Assembly (NCBI GenBank): GCA_022414725.1
Contig: CM039463.1
Location: 61,186,968 to 61,250,967, forward strand
DNA length: 64,000 nucleotides
Source: Microglena sp. YARC
Lineage: Eukaryota; Chlorophyta; Chlorophyceae; Chlamydomonadales; Chlamydomonadaceae
Direction: 5' to 3'
Part shown: positions 10,491 to 20,880 of the stretch, piece after piece
Layout: each line of letters opens with the position of its first letter
How positions within the stretch are numbered: the stretch's first letter is position 1
Notes under the pieces: generated by a model
Database searches by the model: none
Seen by the model: the letters and a program-made list of their open reading frames with translations, nothing else
Told to the model about the DNA's origin: nothing
Translations under genes and position numbers: made by a program

Positions 10491-10814
10491 TATCAGCATG
10501 TATAGCGGTGCTCTCACGCGCTTTATGACTTGGTGACTACTTATGTACTCCCTTAGAACTATCGGCTCTCCTGAGCCAGCTTCCCGTGGGACTGAGTCAT
10601 CTTGAGATGACTCAGTGGCAGCTTCCTGTCACCTACGTCTCCGGTCTGATCTGTACCCTGTTAGGTTCCTGTCTACCGCCTCCTTTCACCACAGGTGCCC
10701 CTTTATGGGTCTCCTGTGTCTGTAACGTTATCCTTGTCTCCGTGTATAGATTGGTGCGTCTGTTCCGCTGCTTTAATCTACTGTCCACTCTACCGGAGTG
10801 ATTTCAAGCTGATA
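10491..10814 (+). repeat. 3' LTR of Copia element
   Basis: Direct repeat of 3876-4199 with no difference seen by eye; followed by the target-site duplicate GAACT at 10815-10819. Confidence 0.93.
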
Positions 10815-10824
10815 GAACTTTGGG

Positions 10825-11079
10825 AGCAGAGCAAGAAATTCGAAGCAAAATCTCCCCCACCTTATCTCTCTGCTCGCGCTTGTTCTTTCCATCGACGAAG
10901 ACATCCTCAAAAGTCAGCTCGTCGTCCACATCGTCGTCATGGGCAGGGCTTGGCAAGGGGGCAGGGCCAAGGCAGGCTCCCCCAATGACGATGCCCTATT
11001 TTGCTGAGTCGAAAAGGCTGGAGATGGTCTTATACTTTTCGACCGGAAGCGTCTTCTGGCGCGTGTGACTCGTGCTCAT
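10825..11079 (-). pseudogene. Possible coding remnant next to Copia insertion
   Basis: On the minus strand an ATG (11077-11079) opens a short frame containing HTRQKTLPVEKYKTISSLF and then hits a TAG near 10998. Past it the same reading resumes with an acidic segment DDDVDDELTFEDVFVDGKNK (about 10885-10945). The Copia insertion lies at the 3' side, in a GAAGCAA-rich stretch that continues at about 3725-3870. It could be a degraded exon of a host or mobile-element gene; I do not recognise the family. Confidence 0.3.
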
Positions 11080-11130
11080 GGCGTCAGTTGGGGTCAAAAA
11101 AGGGGGCGCGAGTATTCCAACACCCAGGGC

Positions 11131-11391
11131 TGTTACTTGCTAGCCCTAACTGACTTTGGTACTGATGTATGTTTCAATCGATAGAGTAGTTACACAGTGA
11201 AGACTGAAGAGGAGATAGCTTATCATCGCAACTCGTGCGGCTATATAGAAAAGGAAGTCTTCAGGAAGATTCCGAAGACACGTGCAGGCCATAGCTAGCC
11301 TATGGCCTGGCGGCAGGCAACTCGGGTCCTGGAGCCACAGGACCACGCGTGCGCTATGCCAACTCAGTGTCCGACTCAACGGACAATAACA
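11131..11391 (-). repeat. LTR (3' LTR) of minus-strand Copia-like remnant
   Basis: A 261-bp segment with TGTTA...TAACA termini, the classic Copia LTR inverted ends. Immediately outside it, toward the coding remnants, is a run of seven C on plus (GGGGGGGA on minus, 11392-11400), which is exactly where a polypurine tract should be. This orients the element on the minus strand with this as its 3' LTR. No second LTR copy was found between 15.9 and 17.5 kb, so the 5' LTR is lost or too diverged. Confidence 0.65.
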
Positions 11392-11400
11392 TCCCCCCCA

Positions 11401-12037
11401 ATTCAAGGTATTCTTGGATACAAGAATCCCTGGAATTAGCTGAGGGGCATAAAGAAAATACAGGAGTATAAAGGCTGACAGGGCTATTTAGATATGCTAA
11501 CGGCTGGCAAGAGAAGCTGTAAATAATAAATTATTTGGGACAGGATCCAAGGGGGCACGGCACATTGGGGGCAGGGATCTTCAGATCAATGTCAGTCTGC
11601 TAGGGTATCAGAGGGCAGGAAGGCTGCAGTGGGAAAGCATAAAGGGAACTAAGGGCATAAAGGACTGGCTGGCTGTAAGCAACTTCTTTAAGGTAGACGT
11701 CCCCCGCTGGCTCATGTAATCAATCCAGATGGAGGGATATGCTGAGGTACTTCCAAAGTCATCTATAAGGTAGCATTAATTCAGAATCTACTACTAATAC
11801 TATGGGAAGCTATGGGCTATACTTATGAGTCAGGGCGGCATAGGAGACAGGCTAAAGCACAGGAGAAGCTGCCAGGTAGCTGTTAGTGGGGCTGCTAGCC
11901 AGGATGTCTGTCAGATAGGAATGATCCCCCCCATAATTTGGGATTACCCTAAATTAGAGAATTTGCAGACATACTGTAGAAGCTAAGAGAGGGACACTAA
12001 AACAAGGGGACAGCAGTACATGGGGCAGTACAGAGCA
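11401..12037. other. Remnant interior, no coding recognised
   Basis: Between the polypurine tract and the first open frames of the minus-strand remnant. No domain recognised on either strand; RT, RNase H or integrase motifs (YVDD, DDE) were looked for and not found. Confidence 0.5.
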
Positions 12038-13171
12038 TCACATTAATCTTAGAGTGTTCATGGCTAAAACAAGAATGTCAACTATGGTATAGTTAGGTAC
12101 CAAATGCTGGGTATCCATCAAGGTCCAGCTGGGTGAGGAGTTTGTGCAGGAGGGTGGAGAAAGATTTTCTAGACATCCTTGGGGTGTCCAGCATGTTGAT
12201 GAAAGTGAAATCCATAGGGCTCCAGTGCATGCTAAGGTTGTTGACACATATGACTCTGCCCCCAGGATTCACACAGCTGATGGGGTGCATGAGCATCTTG
12301 GGCCAGGAAATCAGTACCCTTGCATGTGCTTGGACCATAGCTGCTTGTAGGCAAATGGCCCACTGAATGGTGGGCCTGTCAGCTGTGGAGACAGTGGGGT
12401 ATATGTGGACCATGTGCTGCAATCTGTTGACATGCTTGAGGAGGGGTCCACAAACTGAGAAGGGGCTGTTGTGCATCTGTCTGCTGGGGAACTTGAACAT
12501 TTCAGCAGCTAAAAGGGCAGGGAACTTGGTGGCTAGCTGGGCAATGAGGGTGGGGACAGGCTGTCTAGGTCTGATGCTAAAGGCTCTAAGGGAAAAAGGG
12601 AATTGTTAAGGGTAGTCAGCAGGGTTCCAAACTTGGTTCTGGAGAGGCCAGAGTTGTTCAGGAAATGGACTCGGTAGGTGTTCATGTTGACATGAGTTAG
12701 GGGCTGGTCAGGGGAGAGAGAAGTAGCTGAGGGAATCCACTGGTCAAATCTAAGGGCTTGGGAGAGCTCCTGTTGGGTGCAGGACCCCTGTCCATCAATA
12801 GGAAAAGGATTCTCATAGGTGGTTCTGGCTTGGTCCAGCAGGAGGTCCATCTCTCTTCTGGCTTGTGCTTCTGTCAGGTTACAGAGCTCATCATGGGGAA
12901 CAGTGGGGAGCTGCTGGGTAGGGGCTGTGGAGTAATCAGGGTCTGGGATGAAGTCATGGGAGGATGTGGTGTACAAGTCATCTTCCAGCAAGTCATCTTG
13001 GATGGTGTGGTGAGAATTCCCCCCCATTGTCCGACTGGAGCAAGGAGGGGACGGTGGATTGAACAAGGTCAGGCATGTCATCCTCACCAATTGCTGGAAC
13101 CAGGTTTGGTAAGCTGCTGGAGCTGCTGGCATTGTCTTGTGGGATGGTGCAACTGGCAGCAGAGTCATCAT
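12038..13171 (-). pseudogene. Downstream part of minus-strand retroelement, unclassified
   Basis: Two open minus-strand segments (about 12533-13171 and 12093-12500) follow the protease region in the direction of transcription. The first encodes a serine/proline- and acid-rich protein (PHDELCNLTEAQARREMDL); the second a hydrophobic, methionine-rich one. Neither shows integrase or reverse transcriptase motifs. They may be diverged Copia pol, a non-autonomous element's extra ORF, or frameshifted coding sequence. Confidence 0.4.
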
Positions 13172-13204
13172 TGTAGTGGATGTGCTTTATCAGGTCTGGT
13201 TGGG

Positions 13205-13560
13205 TGACCATCATGATGACAAAAGGGAGGGGGTTACAGGGGTATGGGGAAGAGGGAGGGTTCTTAGAGGTGCTAGTGATGTAGAGGCCATGCCTTTTAG
13301 GGCATAAGAGAATAGTCTTGGGGCCCTTGGCTGTGGGGAGGGAGAGGGTAGCAGCAACACTGGACGCATGGAATTGGAGGTTGGGGCAGAGTTTGTGTGC
13401 TGCATGCAGGCTGATGATGTTGACCGTGGTCAAGGGTGGGGCAAGGAGCACGTCGTGGAGTGTGATCAGAGATCCAAGGTGACCCTTGATGGTGGCTTTT
13501 CCTTTCTAGAGGCAGAGCAGTGGTGATGCTCCAAGGTCAACCAGGTGGAGACTAATAGGC
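13205..13560 (-). pseudogene. Retroelement aspartic-protease remnant
   Basis: On the minus strand the sequence reads LVDLGASPLL (about 13520-13555), a D-x-G-A-S protease active-site motif, then a stop. It resumes as GHLGSLITLHDVLLAPPL followed by NIISLHAAHKLCPNL and KRHGLYITSTSK, the normal Copia order of protease C-terminal half and the lead into the GAG-pre-integrase domain. It lies directly downstream of the zinc-knuckle Gag in the minus direction. At least one stop and probably frameshifts interrupt it. Confidence 0.6.
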
Positions 13561-13750
13561 TGGGGGAGATCCTCTTGAGTCAGCAAACTGGAGGGGCTGT
13601 GGTTCATCAGTAGTCAAGGCCATGAAGTTGTGCTCATCCTCATTGTCTGTGTTGGACTGGGAGGTGGAACAGTCATCATCTGCAACATGGGCATGCCCAC
13701 GTCTATCACGGCGGCTCTTGGGATCTCTGGCAGACGCTCTGCTGTCTCTC

Positions 13751-14140
13751 CTAGGTGACTTGGATTTGCTGTTCTGTGGAGGGACTGGTGCAAGTTATTG
13801 AGTTGTGCCCAAAACCATTGCAGTTCCAGCAGGTCATCTGGGTAGATGGGAGACGGTCCTTCCTTGGGCGGCCATGGAAGGCAGCAGCTGCCATGTGCTC
13901 AGTCTCTTCTGGGGAGATACTAAAGTCAGAGATTTGGTTTGATACTTGGTACCTGATGATTTGGGTCTGGAAGGAGGCAAAGTCAGGGCATACAGAGTTG
14001 TGGAAGGAGAACCTGAATCCATTGTATTCTGGACGAGGTGCTAGTCCTTGGACAACTATGCTAAGGAATGCAGGGATGGAAGTGTTGCTGACCCCATTCA
14101 CTTGGGGAAGCAAGGTATCAGTGATTTTCCTAAGGTTTTT
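13751..14140 (-). pseudogene. Gag C-terminal part with zinc knuckle
   Basis: The minus-strand frame encodes a helical Gag segment (ITDTLLPQVNGVSNTSIPAF, then RPEYNGFRFSFHN and FQTQIIRYQ) ending in CWNCNGFGHNSITC, a perfect CX2CX4HX4C zinc knuckle (about 13790-13832), followed by a polar tail. It is the continuation of the Gag start at 15917, from which it is separated by the insertion at 14123-15405. The open frame continues into the insertion (to about 14452) but that part is not Gag. Confidence 0.75.
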
Positions 14141-15405
14141 GGACGAAACATTAATAATCGTTTGGGTCCGATTCCTGGGTCTGCACTTTGAGAACATATA
14201 AACATTAATAATCGGTTTGAACGATTCTACACGATTACAGTTTTGCTGGAAGAAAAACGACACTAGGGCAGTGCGCCCGTCGTACCGACGGCAGCCCACC
14301 CGAGAGCAGCTTGATTCGTGCAAAACGGACACAGCGATGTAGGAATCAATGCGATGCCTTTCAGGTTTGCCCGAAGTGAGAGGGCAAGGGGAAATAGCAT
14401 CCAGGGAGCATGCTGGGCGCAGTATCTCGCGAGCGGACCCTTCCCGCCCCACCGACTCATTAACCCAATACTCGCTCGGTTCCTAAGAAGCAGACAGATT
14501 GCTGTAGGAATAAATACGATGCCCATTAGCTATCAGCTATGCCCGCACTGGAATTAAAGGGTAGGCGGAAAAAGCAGGGATCAGCTGTCAGTCAGAGCTC
14601 CGGGGGAAATCCGCATACAGCGCGAAATTTGTAGGCATTGATGCCGGAAGCGAGTAGAAGGACGTCAAGCATTCAATTCAACAGCAGCAGTTGTAATCCT
14701 TGTGGAGGAATAGCTTCAGAGTGAGCGCTTATAAGCGACTGACGTTTGGTCAATACTGGTATTTAACATGTGCCTGTCGCTGATTCGAAGCTCCGAGTGC
14801 TGGTCCATGCTTGTGTAGATTGAAAGATTTAGCGAGGAGCATGATGCCGGGGAACAAGCGATGGAAAAGCAGACAGCGAGAGAGGAAGAGTGGCAGCGCA
14901 GGAGGAGGAGAAACGAGTGCTGTGACGGGGAAGCTGCAAGGTTAGGTGTTTCAGCAAGAGCTAGCAGCGAAGTTAGTGGTGCGTGAGGGCGTAACAGCTA
15001 GCAAGCTCGAGGTTTCACGAAGCCATTTGGCGAGGTTATTTCTTGGGGGGTACGTGGCCTCAACTTCCCCCAGCCCCTTTCGCCTCCCCCAGGATGACCT
15101 GGCTGGAATCTATCCAGCGTGTCAACCAGCGTTCTGGTCAAGGCATGCTCCCATGCCATGATGGGGGATTTGGGATGCGCGACGCCTGAGCCAACAGTAC
15201 GGCGATGCTAAACATTAATAATCGTTCTGCACGATGCTGCAGCAAGCGTTTGGGTCGACCGGAAACATTAATAATCGTGCATGAACGATGCCCAGGCCAA
15301 AGTTTCGCGAGTTCGAAATATTACCCAGACCTGAGAAAACGATGGACCATTTCGTAAGAAACATTAATAATCGTGCCTGCACGATTAATCGTGCTTAGGA
15401 AAATC
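14123..15405. mobile_element. 1.28-kb insertion splitting a gag, inverted ends
   Basis: Interrupts the minus-strand Gag between YLSRSYELYTLQRFS and ITDTLLPQVNG. The ends are perfect 12-bp inverted repeats (GATTTTCCTAAG at 14123-14134 and its complement at 15394-15405). Just inside both ends are direct copies of AAACATTAATAATCG: two at the left (about 14147, 14203) and three at the right (about 15210, 15273, 15358), several followed by short inverted partners (ATCGTGC...GCACGAT). It encodes no recognisable protein. A non-autonomous DNA element is one reading; a local inversion or duplication around GATTTTCC is another. Confidence 0.5.
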
Positions 15406-15917
15406 GCTGCAAGGTATAGAGCTCATAGCTGCGAGAGAGGTACGTTAGTAGTGGCTCAGTGGTGGTCATGCTGAGGTTATACATGGATCTCACTTCCCCT
15501 GTTTCCAGGTCAGAGTTCCGTTCTCCGTATGTGAGCTTGAGGAACATGTAGGCTTTAGCAGCAACGGAAGTGTTAGCTACTTAGGACGGCCTATTGGATA
15601 GGTTCGGAGCAGTGCTTGAGGATCTCATTCAGGGCAACAGCATTCTTTACCATGTTGATGGGGTAGGAAACAGCACGAGCCGCCGCAATAACTGCATTAC
15701 CGTGGTCCACATTCGGGTAATGAGATTCCTCCAGCGGATATCCGTCGGCATCTGCTGGCTCATCGGCGGGGGCAACGGCCTTCGCTGCCTCAATGGCAAC
15801 GGAGATGCACCCAGGGTAGGACCTGAGGTGACGGATGAGGAAGGGTCCAAATTTGTGCCATGGGACAGCAGGCGTGCCGTCGAAGATGAGTGCAGGGGGC
15901 TTGCTTGGAGTCGCCAT
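15406..15917 (-). pseudogene. Gag N-terminal part of minus-strand element
   Basis: Begins with ATG at 15915-15917 (MATPSKPPALIFDGTPAVPW), then a helical Gag N-terminal region rich in alanine, ending at a stop near 15591. The next stretch in another frame continues plausibly (SVAAKAYMFLKLTYGERN, then MTTTEPLLTYLSRSYELYTL) up to the insertion boundary at 15405. Length, position before a zinc-knuckle Gag and orientation toward the LTR/polypurine tract at 11.1-11.4 kb support an LTR-retroelement Gag. It is broken by at least one frameshift plus the insertion. Confidence 0.65.
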
Positions 15918-16460
15918 GTTGTCTGTCGCGGCGCTGGGGTCTTGGGGTCTTGGTCTTCACACCGGGTTAATAAACCGGCCTGTGGGTAATCCGGGTGTGA
16001 AGTTTGTAGGGCTTCAGTCTTGGGTGTGCGGTTCGGAGGTAGTGGTGAGGGAGTGTTGACAACAAAAGGGGAACCAAATGGATCCCCCCGTCGCAACATT
16101 CCCTTGGCCTTCTCCTGCGCTCTCACGCACTCTTGCCCGCTCGCTGACTGCCATTCGCTGACGTGGCTAGGGGCAGTGGTTTCGGAATGACCCGTTACGG
16201 AGTTACCCGTTTTCAGATCTCGATTTTCCGAGACCTGTCGCTGACGTGGCCACGGGGGTGGTCCTCCCGTGGGTACGATGGGCTCAGATGCTAGTCTTAT
16301 TACCGCCCCCTGATTAGGGAGCAAAACCAGTTCGGCAGGCGTACTGCCGGAGGAAGCTGGGGTATAAGCCTAGGGGCGTACTAGCTTACCTAGAGGGCCG
16401 GTACCTGGAGTACCGCCCCCTTGGAGGGTTCGCGAGTGCCGCCCATATACATAGGCGTAC
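15918..16460. other. Leader region of retroelement remnant and repeats
   Basis: No gene. Contains an inverted pair around TTCACACC...GGTGTGAA (15957-16000) and one copy (16215-16306) of a roughly 90-bp direct repeat whose other copy is at 17385-17465; both contain GAGACCTGTCGCTGACGTGG and GATGGGCTCAGATGCTAGT. A lone LTR fragment is a possible source. Confidence 0.45.
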
Positions 16461-16462
16461 TA

Positions 16463-16732
16463 GCTTACCGAGAGACAGATACGGACGACAAATAGCCGCA
16501 CACAAATAATTAGTGAGTTGTTACGCTTTTATTACGAGCAGACAAGGTTCTATACTTTTAAACCTTTATTATAGTTGCTTATTGGGTCATAATAAAAAAC
16601 TAAGCGATGACTTTAACGCTGCCTTGGGCTTTGCTTGGACAGCCACCTAGTATAAATGTTTGTGTATTCTTTCAAGTACCTTTCTTGATGGCCTATTCCC
16701 CTGTATCTGTCTATGGGTAAGCTAGTACCGCC
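16463..16732. mobile_element. Candidate MITE, AT-rich, inverted ends
   Basis: About 270 bp, AT-rich inside GC-rich surroundings. The left end (GTACTAGCTTACC plus GACAGATAC) and right end (GTATCTGTC plus GGTAAGCTAGTAC) are inverted with a few mismatches over about 30 bp. A second partial left end lies at about 16373. No target duplication could be fixed and no transposase is present. Confidence 0.5.
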
Positions 16733-16844
16733 CTAAGCTAGTGCCGCCGTAGACATAGGGGGCGGAGGAGCCATTTAGCCCTAAGGGTTCGGCGTTCGGG
16801 AGGGCCCTCGGGATACGCCAGCCGGCGTTGCGCGTGACTCAGCG

Positions 16845-17215
16845 GCTCAGGACCGAGACCGAGGTCCAAGACCGAGACCGAGGTGCGAGACCGAGGTCGA
16901 GACCCAGGTCCGAGACCGAGATCGAGACCGAGACGCAGGTCCGATACCGAGACGCAGGTCGAGACCCAGACCGAGATCGAGACCGAGGTCCGTGACAGAG
17001 ACCGAGACCGAGACCGAGGTCCGAGACCCAAACCGAGATCCGTGACCGAGGTCCGAGACCCAGACCGAGATCGAGACCGAGGTCCAAGACCGAGACCCAG
17101 GTCCTTGACTGAGACCGAGGTCCGAGATCGAGACCCAGGTCCGAGACCGAGACCCAGACCCAGGTCCGAGACAGAGACCCAGACCGAGACCCAGGTCCGA
17201 GACCACAGACCCACG
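16845..17215. repeat. GAGACCGAGGTCC minisatellite
   Basis: Irregular tandem array of 6- and 13-base units (GAGACC, GAGGTCC and variants). Both strands translate as long R/D/P or S/V/W repeats, which is compositional, not evidence of a gene. Confidence 0.85.
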
Positions 17216-18545
17216 CAGACCCTACAGACCCCCGAAGACCCCACAAGGAACCAGGGGGGGCAGGGGGCGGCATTCTGGTTATATAAAGTAGAGCGTCAGG
17301 GGTTTAGACGCGTTTGGCTTAGGTAGTTGGGTTTTTGGTTTCATATCTTGCCGACCTGTCGCCCAGGTGGCAGCGAGTCTCGGGTCTCGATTTTTTGAGA
17401 CCTGTCGCTGACGTGGCCACAGGGGTGGTCCGCCCGTCGGGACGATGGGCTCAGATGCTAGTGTTATACATAGGTTGGATCCAAGAACGCGAATGAGCGA
17501 GATCGTGTGCAAAAGGGTAGGCATGATTTAGAGCCTACGTGCGCCTATGATCGATTGGTGCAAGGGGATGAACTCACGTATTCGCTGGCGGGACAACATT
17601 CTGGCCTTCCGGCCTCCCGTTGCTTGTGTTTGCAGTCGAGGCAGGGTCTCGATCAAAAAGCATGGGTCGACAGTCTGTGTAAAACGGATCGATGGGTGCA
17701 AACGCAAGAGCTCACGTGTGGTTTCGTACGGAAGCTTACTTTTGTCGCCCGTTCTGAGCTAGTAGGACAATGCAGCCTCGGGTTTCGCCGATTTCAATGG
17801 CGACTGCTCTTAGCTAGGTTCCTGTCCTGATATACAGTTCCTTTTCTTTCTAGATATTCATGTTGCGCAGGGAGAGGAAAAGTTATGGCGGGAATCCAGG
17901 GTGCGAGTTGCGATTAATTGCCTCCTATTGAGCTAGAAACAAATTAAGTACGAGACTGGACGAGAGAAAGATTAAAAACGCAATCACCCAGGACCTTCAG
18001 CGCATCTTCACAGGGAGCAATGGAAACCGATCGGCAAAACATGCATACAGATTTGCCCCCGACGTTTGCAAGCTAGATCTGAGGTGTCAGTGGTCCCAGT
18101 CGGGAGCTAGAAAGCAGTTTCGCGCATCGCAGAAATGTCTAAAACCAAAGCTTACCATGAAATGAAAAGGAATCGCTGTTTCCTAACAATGAGTTCCAAA
18201 TTTGCGCAAAAACAGATTTGAGATTTATGGCAATGTCAGTTCGAAACCAAATCGACAAGAAAGTGGTAAAAAGCAGTTTCGATCATATCAGAAATATCTA
18301 TACCAAAACTTTTCTGACTTCATGTTCACCAGAGGCCACCGAAGTAGCCCGCGGTGACCCCGCGGTGATTATGATCCTGACTCATGACAATGTCAGTTAG
18401 ATAGAAACCAAATCGAACGAGGCAGACGCGATTCGGAAAGTCTCGGAATGTGTCGGAAAAGTGCTCGAAAAAGTGCTCTTGTTTACACTAAAAAGGTGAT
18501 GGGGAGGACTCAAAGCTTATAGTCTAGTTTAGTACTAGTATAATA
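17216..18545. other. Non-coding, no gene seen
   Basis: Contains the second copy (17385-17465) of the 90-bp direct repeat described at 15918-16460. From 17500 to 18545 I see no coding pattern, RNA gene or clear repeat. Confidence 0.5.
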
Positions 18546-18546
18546 A

Positions 18547-19368
18547 CCGTGCATTTCCACTGGACTCGACTTGACCACTCGACTTGAGTTGGGCGCCTGT
18601 AGTACGCGTGTCGTACAGGAATTGACTTGAAAGTCGCGTTTCCATTGGACTCGACTTGAGTTGGGCGCCTCCCCACTCTTTTTGAATCTTAGGGTTTCCT
18701 CTGATGTCGGAAGAATTTCAAGTCAATTTTAGGGCGCTCAAGACAAGTCCGTTTAGGGACTTGACTTGAGCGCTTTGACTCGACTTGAGCGCAGAATTGT
18801 AAATTCCGGAACATTGTCTGGAGGTTTGAAGGATTCTTGGCTTTGTTGATCCGTCCATTGACGATCACCAGATTCTCCCCTCCCCGAGTGCTTGCAAAAT
18901 TAATTCCTCAGCTTCCTCCGCATCCAACGCATCCTCAGCTGCTGCCATATCTCTGGAATCCCTGGCTTCCGCATGCCTGGCGTCCTCCATCGCTTCACGA
19001 TCACGCTTCTTCAGAAAATCAGCATCGTTCTGTCGACTCCTCGCCGTGATTTGCTGCACGGTTGCCCGCAAGGTGTTTCCCGTTTGCATGCAGGGAAGCT
19101 CCGAATGATCCCGATCAGGGGAAGCAAGATAGAATGTAATGGAAGGAAATAACGAACCGTTAGAAGGGGGCCAGCTGGGGCCAAGCCGGGCCAAGCCCAC
19201 GTGCCAAGCCGCGTTGGCATGTCGTGAAGGTATGATCAATGGAAACGCGAAAGACTCGACTTGAGTTGGGCGCTGTAAACCCTAAGTCAAGTCTCGTGAA
19301 TGCTCAAGTCGAGTCCGTTTAACTCAAGTCGAGTGACTCAAGTCAAGTGGTCCAATGGAAATGCACGG
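18547..19368. mobile_element. 822-bp terminal-inverted-repeat element
   Basis: Inverted ends begin CCGTGCATTTCCA and end TGGAAATGCACGG, flanked by TAA on both sides (18544-18546 and 19369-19371); a 3-bp TAA duplication fits PIF/Harbinger-type elements. (Ends one base longer with an AATA duplicate are also possible.) Inside both ends are several copies of ACTCGACTTGAGTTGGGCGC in opposite orientations, forming compound foldback arms of over 100 bp. The interior holds a minus-strand open frame (18865-19239) with a charged helical segment (LKKRDREAMEDARHAEARD), not recognised as a transposase. Probably non-autonomous. Confidence 0.75.
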
Positions 19369-19371
19369 TAA

Positions 19372-19962
19372 TACTAGTCTAACAGGAGGGGTGAAAACGT
19401 GAGTGAAAACCTGTGAAAACCAGGAAGACACGTAAGTCTCAGTCAAAATATGAAAATCTTTCACAAGTGTGAGTGTAAACACGCACCTCCAGTGGAAGTG
19501 TGCGCGAAAAGACGCCCCCCCCCCCCCCCCCCCCCCCTCTGGAGTGTGCGTGTTATTATATCGCGCAGGCATGCACGTTTTGAACTATCCTGGCCCCGCC
19601 TGGCCCCCTTGCTTCTCTCCCATCCGCATTCGGGACGCTTAAGTCCGCCGTTTTGGCATACTGCTTGTACTGCTGAGGGAAGGTTGTGAGAAGCCGGGGT
19701 GTGGGGTGGGGGTGGGTGTAGGGTTGGGGGGGGTGCAAACAGCTCTTTTGAAAAGCTTTTACTAGTCTCGTTCCTGTTTGGCGCCTGTCGCGGCTGTAAC
19801 TCTATTAGAAACGTCAACCTGCTCGTCTGCGGACTTCCCTCGCTCCTGACAAACCTGAAAAGGGCGTAAGAAACGGAGCACGAGGATAGTAGCTTGGCGC
19901 TGCTGTAGATGCTTCACAGAATTGGGGAACTGCGTGAATAACCCTTGCTCGTAAACTATAGT
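19372..19962. promoter_or_regulatory. Upstream region of gene A
   Basis: The 590 bp between the inverted-repeat element and the gene A start. It holds GTGTGAGTGTAAACACGCAC-like imperfect inverted repeats (about 19465-19500), a C run (about 19515-19537) and G-rich tracts (19690-19735). No TATA box could be assigned. Confidence 0.35.
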
Positions 19963-20808
19963 ATGGCTGGTCATTGCCCTCCTCAGTCTCTGCGAGTGCC
20001 GAAAGCAACAGATGCCTCCGCAGCTGGTACTTTCCTCAGTGCCCAAGCTGCGCTTCAGTCGCCCAATGTATTCCCAGGAGGTGTTGTGGAAGGGTCTGAA
20101 GGAAGCCTGAAACCAGTACACACTAGACCTTCCTTTGGAAACGATTCCTGGAACGTCCCTCACACAGGCAGTTACACAGACACACTGGCACACATACAGT
20201 TGCATCAGCCAGGAACACAAATGCAAGTACACAGACACATGCACATAAACCCACAGTTACACGATCACACAGACTGTTACATCAGCCAGGAGCATGATAT
20301 GCTGGACATGATCGATGAGGAGCAGCTCAAAAACTTCTTCCCTGACCTAGGCGATAGCCACCATCGATCCTTCCAAACGCCCCCTGAGGAAGCCACTGGC
20401 ATTATGGGTCAAGTGCACCACCATCAGCATCGGCCTCAGCTTCAGCATCAACAGCAACATCATCATCAGCAGCATCTAGGCGACTTCCAACAAAGAGCCT
20501 TCCAACCGCCCCCTGAGGAAGCTGCAGCCTTTATGATTCAAGTGCAGCAGCAGCAGCAGCAGCAGCAACAGCCTGGCCCTGGGTACCAGCCCCAGCAGCC
20601 CCCCTTGGACCCAATGTACCACCAGCAATCTCAGCAGCAGGTGCCAGCTCATCAGGTGATGCCAACTCAGCAGGAGGGGCAGGCTCAGCAGCAACAACCC
20701 TTCCCCCAATATCAAAACATGGGTATCATGCATCAAGTGCAAATGCAACTCTTGGACCAAGTGATCACCGCCCCCTCAGGCACTCCTCCCATTGGATTTC
20801 CACAGGCG
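19963..20808 (+). CDS. Gene A exon 1
   Basis: 282 codons, phase 0. Begins MAGHCPPQSLRVPK. Histidine-rich early, then polyglutamine (CAG run about 20545-20570) and further Q/P-rich sequence. Two internal segments repeat: FQTPPEEATGIMGQVH and FQPPPEEAAAFMIQVQ (about 20371 and 20500). Donor GCG|GTGAGT at 20809. Confidence 0.7.
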
Positions 20809-20849
20809 GTGAGTTGGGGTGGGGTGGGTTATATTAGGTCAGGGGAGGG

Positions 20850-20880
<31 letters not shown>

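Larger units (their letters stand above)
3876..10814 (+). mobile_element. Copia-type LTR retrotransposon, near full length
   Basis: A 6.94-kb element with two 324-bp direct repeats, a 5-bp target duplication GAACT (3871-3875 and 10815-10819), and gag, protease, integrase, reverse transcriptase and RNase H in the Copia (Ty1) order, integrase before RT. The ends are TATCAGC...GCTGATA, a perfect 7-bp inverted repeat, instead of the usual TG...CA. The two LTRs look identical on a base-by-base read, implying a very recent insertion. Yet the coding region is broken: a frame change near 4845, two in-frame TAG codons between gag and protease, and a frame change inside integrase near 7170. It may be recently inactivated, mobilised in trans, recoded, or affected by base errors. 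Confidence 0.95.

Noticed and set aside
16738..17326. Arg/Asp- or Ser/Val/Trp-repeat proteins
   Set aside because: All frames of the GAGACCGAGGTCC array are open; no start, splice or domain support.
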